DNA of 64,000 nucleotides from JABDIY01 sp963803875 (GTDB lineage Bacteria; Actinomycetota; Acidimicrobiia; Acidimicrobiales; SZUA-35), in the NCBI GenBank assembly GCA_963803875.1, contig CAWDOA010000016.1, forward strand, positions 372,001-436,000, written 5' to 3'. Below, piece by piece: positions 63,090 to 64,000 of this stretch. The number at the start of each line of letters is the position of its first letter. The stretch's first letter is position 1. Under the pieces are notes generated by a model. It ran no database searches. It saw only the letters and a program-made list of their open reading frames with translations, and was not told the origin of the DNA. Made by a program: the position numbers and the translations under genes.

Positions 63090-63599
63090 TCAGCGTGCCT
63101 CTCGGTTCGAAGGTTGTGAGGTGGGGAGTGCCTCGATCGACAATGTGGCGAGTTCGACCACATGTTCCTCCACCTGGACTCGGCGGTCCATGTGGAGCAG
63201 GTGGAGATAGAGCGTCGGGCGATCCCGATCGATTTCGACTACGGCAGTGCCGGGGGTGAGGGTGATGGCGCTGGTGAGCAACAGCGTGTGTTTCATCGAG
63301 GCGGCGGGGACGTCGACGGCGATGATTCCCTCCTCGCTGTAGTCGGTAGGCGTCAACACTTCTCTGGCAACCTGGACGGTGGAAGAGACGAGGTCGACCA
63401 CGATCAACCATCCGAGCCGAAGTAGTGGCGCCAACCGGATTCCGGTATGCGAAGCCAACGGGCGCTGGGCAACAGCAAAGGTGGCTACCCCTAGCCCGGT
63501 GAGGAGATTGGCCACCGAAACCGCACCCCACAGTCCACACCAGACGGCGGTCAGCAGGGCGATCGAAATCCACTCGATCGCGGAGAGGCGCCGGATCAT
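63090..63599 (-). CDS. mnhE: Mrp-type Na+/H+ antiporter subunit E
   Basis: 169 residues; two hydrophobic helices at the N-terminus, then DLVSSTVQVAREVLTPTDYSE, LLLTSAITLTPGTAVVEIDRD and YLHLLHMD, typical of MnhE. The ATG overlaps the mnhD stop by 4 bp, consistent with tight operon organisation. Confidence 0.9.
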   Translation of the reverse strand: MIRRLSAIEWISIALLTAVWCGLWGAVSVANLLTGLGVATFAVAQRPLASHTGIRLAPLLRLGWLIVVDLVSSTVQVAREVLTPTDYSEEGIIAVDVPAASMKHTLLLTSAITLTPGTAVVEIDRDRPTLYLHLLHMDRRVQVEEHVVELATLSIEALPTSQPSNREAR

Positions 63600-64000
63600 C
63601 GAGTCACCTCACCGATGTAGACGACGGGGGTTCGGAGGTCTTCTGCGGCTTGCAGGCTCAGATCGAACAGGGGGCCGGCGAACAGCGACACGGCCAGCGT
63701 TCCGGCCACCGCCATGCCGGTGGCCCCCCGCATGAGGCGACGGCTGGCGGCTGTGGTCTTGACCGGATTGTTCTCCTCGGAGGGTGATCCCCAGAAAACA
63801 CCGATCCAGATCTTCGCCATCGAAAGCAACGTGAGGACGCCCCCCACGAGTGCGGTGATCACAATTGGGGTTGCTGCAGCGTCTACTGCGGCCGAGATCA
63901 CCGCAACCTTGGCGGGAAAGCCGGAGAACGGTGGCAGACCGGCAAGACTGAGCGCCGGCAGGGCGAACAGCACTGCGATCAGAGGACGTGTGACCGCCAT
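63596..64000 (-). CDS. mnhD: Mrp-type Na+/H+ antiporter subunit D, partial
   Basis: C-terminal ~134 residues of a NuoN/MnhD-type antiporter subunit (ALPALSLAGLPPFSGFPAKV, then LLSMAKIWIGVFWGSP). The 5' part lies beyond the window. The PPFSGF turn is conserved in complex I-like antiporters. A terminal helix follows (GTLAVSLFAGPLFDLSLQAA). Confidence 0.88.
   Translation of the reverse strand: MAVTRPLIAVLFALPALSLAGLPPFSGFPAKVAVISAAVDAAATPIVITALVGGVLTLLSMAKIWIGVFWGSPSEENNPVKTTAASRRLMRGATGMAVAGTLAVSLFAGPLFDLSLQAAEDLRTPVVYIGEVTR

Overview
The window looks like a chromosomal segment of a high-GC Gram-positive bacterium of the Acidimicrobiia (Ilumatobacter-like) type. This rests on a whiB7-like gene, mshA (mycothiol), rsiG, a rex-hemA-hemC-hemD block, a dnaK-grpE-dnaJ-hspR-clpB heat-shock operon with an HspR (HAIR) operator, an actinobacterial caa3-type cytochrome oxidase operon, many GTG starts and many apparently leaderless promoters. 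Lineage is inferred from gene content only. No phage, transposase, CRISPR array, rRNA or known genomic island was seen.

Layout. 1-9 kb: HdrD-like iron-sulfur oxidoreductase (cut by the window edge), amtB-glnK, a membrane GGDEF-EAL protein, a secreted HEVGH metallopeptidase-like protein, a sulfotransferase-like protein and gpmA. 9-16 kb: heat-shock operon. 16-20.6 kb: purA, class II aldolase, a Cys-rich protein, purB. 20.6-23.1 kb: three tRNAs (Glu, Asp, Phe), then a short accessory-looking stretch (a secreted repeat protein, a Crp/Fnr-type regulator, a small basic protein). 23.1-34.7 kb: DUF2017-clpS-ctaA facing ctaB, then an eight-gene respiratory block. That block starts with a cytochrome oxidase subunit I paralogue that has lost its haem and CuB ligands, then a subunit III paralogue and a third membrane protein, then normal coxB-coxA-coxC-cox4-ctaG.

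34.7-49.4 kb: pdxH, ABC exporter plus PghP-like hydrolase, ccdA, whiB7 with a long leader, TlpA-like lipoprotein, thioesterase, orn, dut-lig, acyl-ACP desaturase behind a 22-bp palindrome, two glutaminyl-cyclase paralogues, tRNA-Lys, a degenerate EAL protein and a lipoprotein. 49.5-64 kb: phosphatase, MoaD-like, CdsA-like membrane protein, rsiG, XRE regulator, mshA, proC, SAM hydroxide adenosyltransferase, a 29-aa membrane microprotein, YbjN, CAP protein, acyl-CoA synthetase-like protein, rex-hemACD, a DUF1648 protein and the 3' end of an Mrp antiporter operon.

Main points of interest: (i) the ligand-less Cox1 module; (ii) a whiB7 leader containing a short upstream ORF, a strong hairpin and an 11-copy hexanucleotide repeat; (iii) an undescribed repeat-protein locus after the tRNA cluster; (iv) RsiG with two recognisable c-di-GMP-binding motifs, in a window that also encodes an intact GGDEF protein; (v) many frameshifts in genes expected to be essential (dnaK, grpE, purA, clpB, coxB). 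Most are +1, and several are repaired by removing one C before a G. They look like residual sequencing insertions rather than gene decay, so affected genes are annotated as single loci and the shift positions are given.
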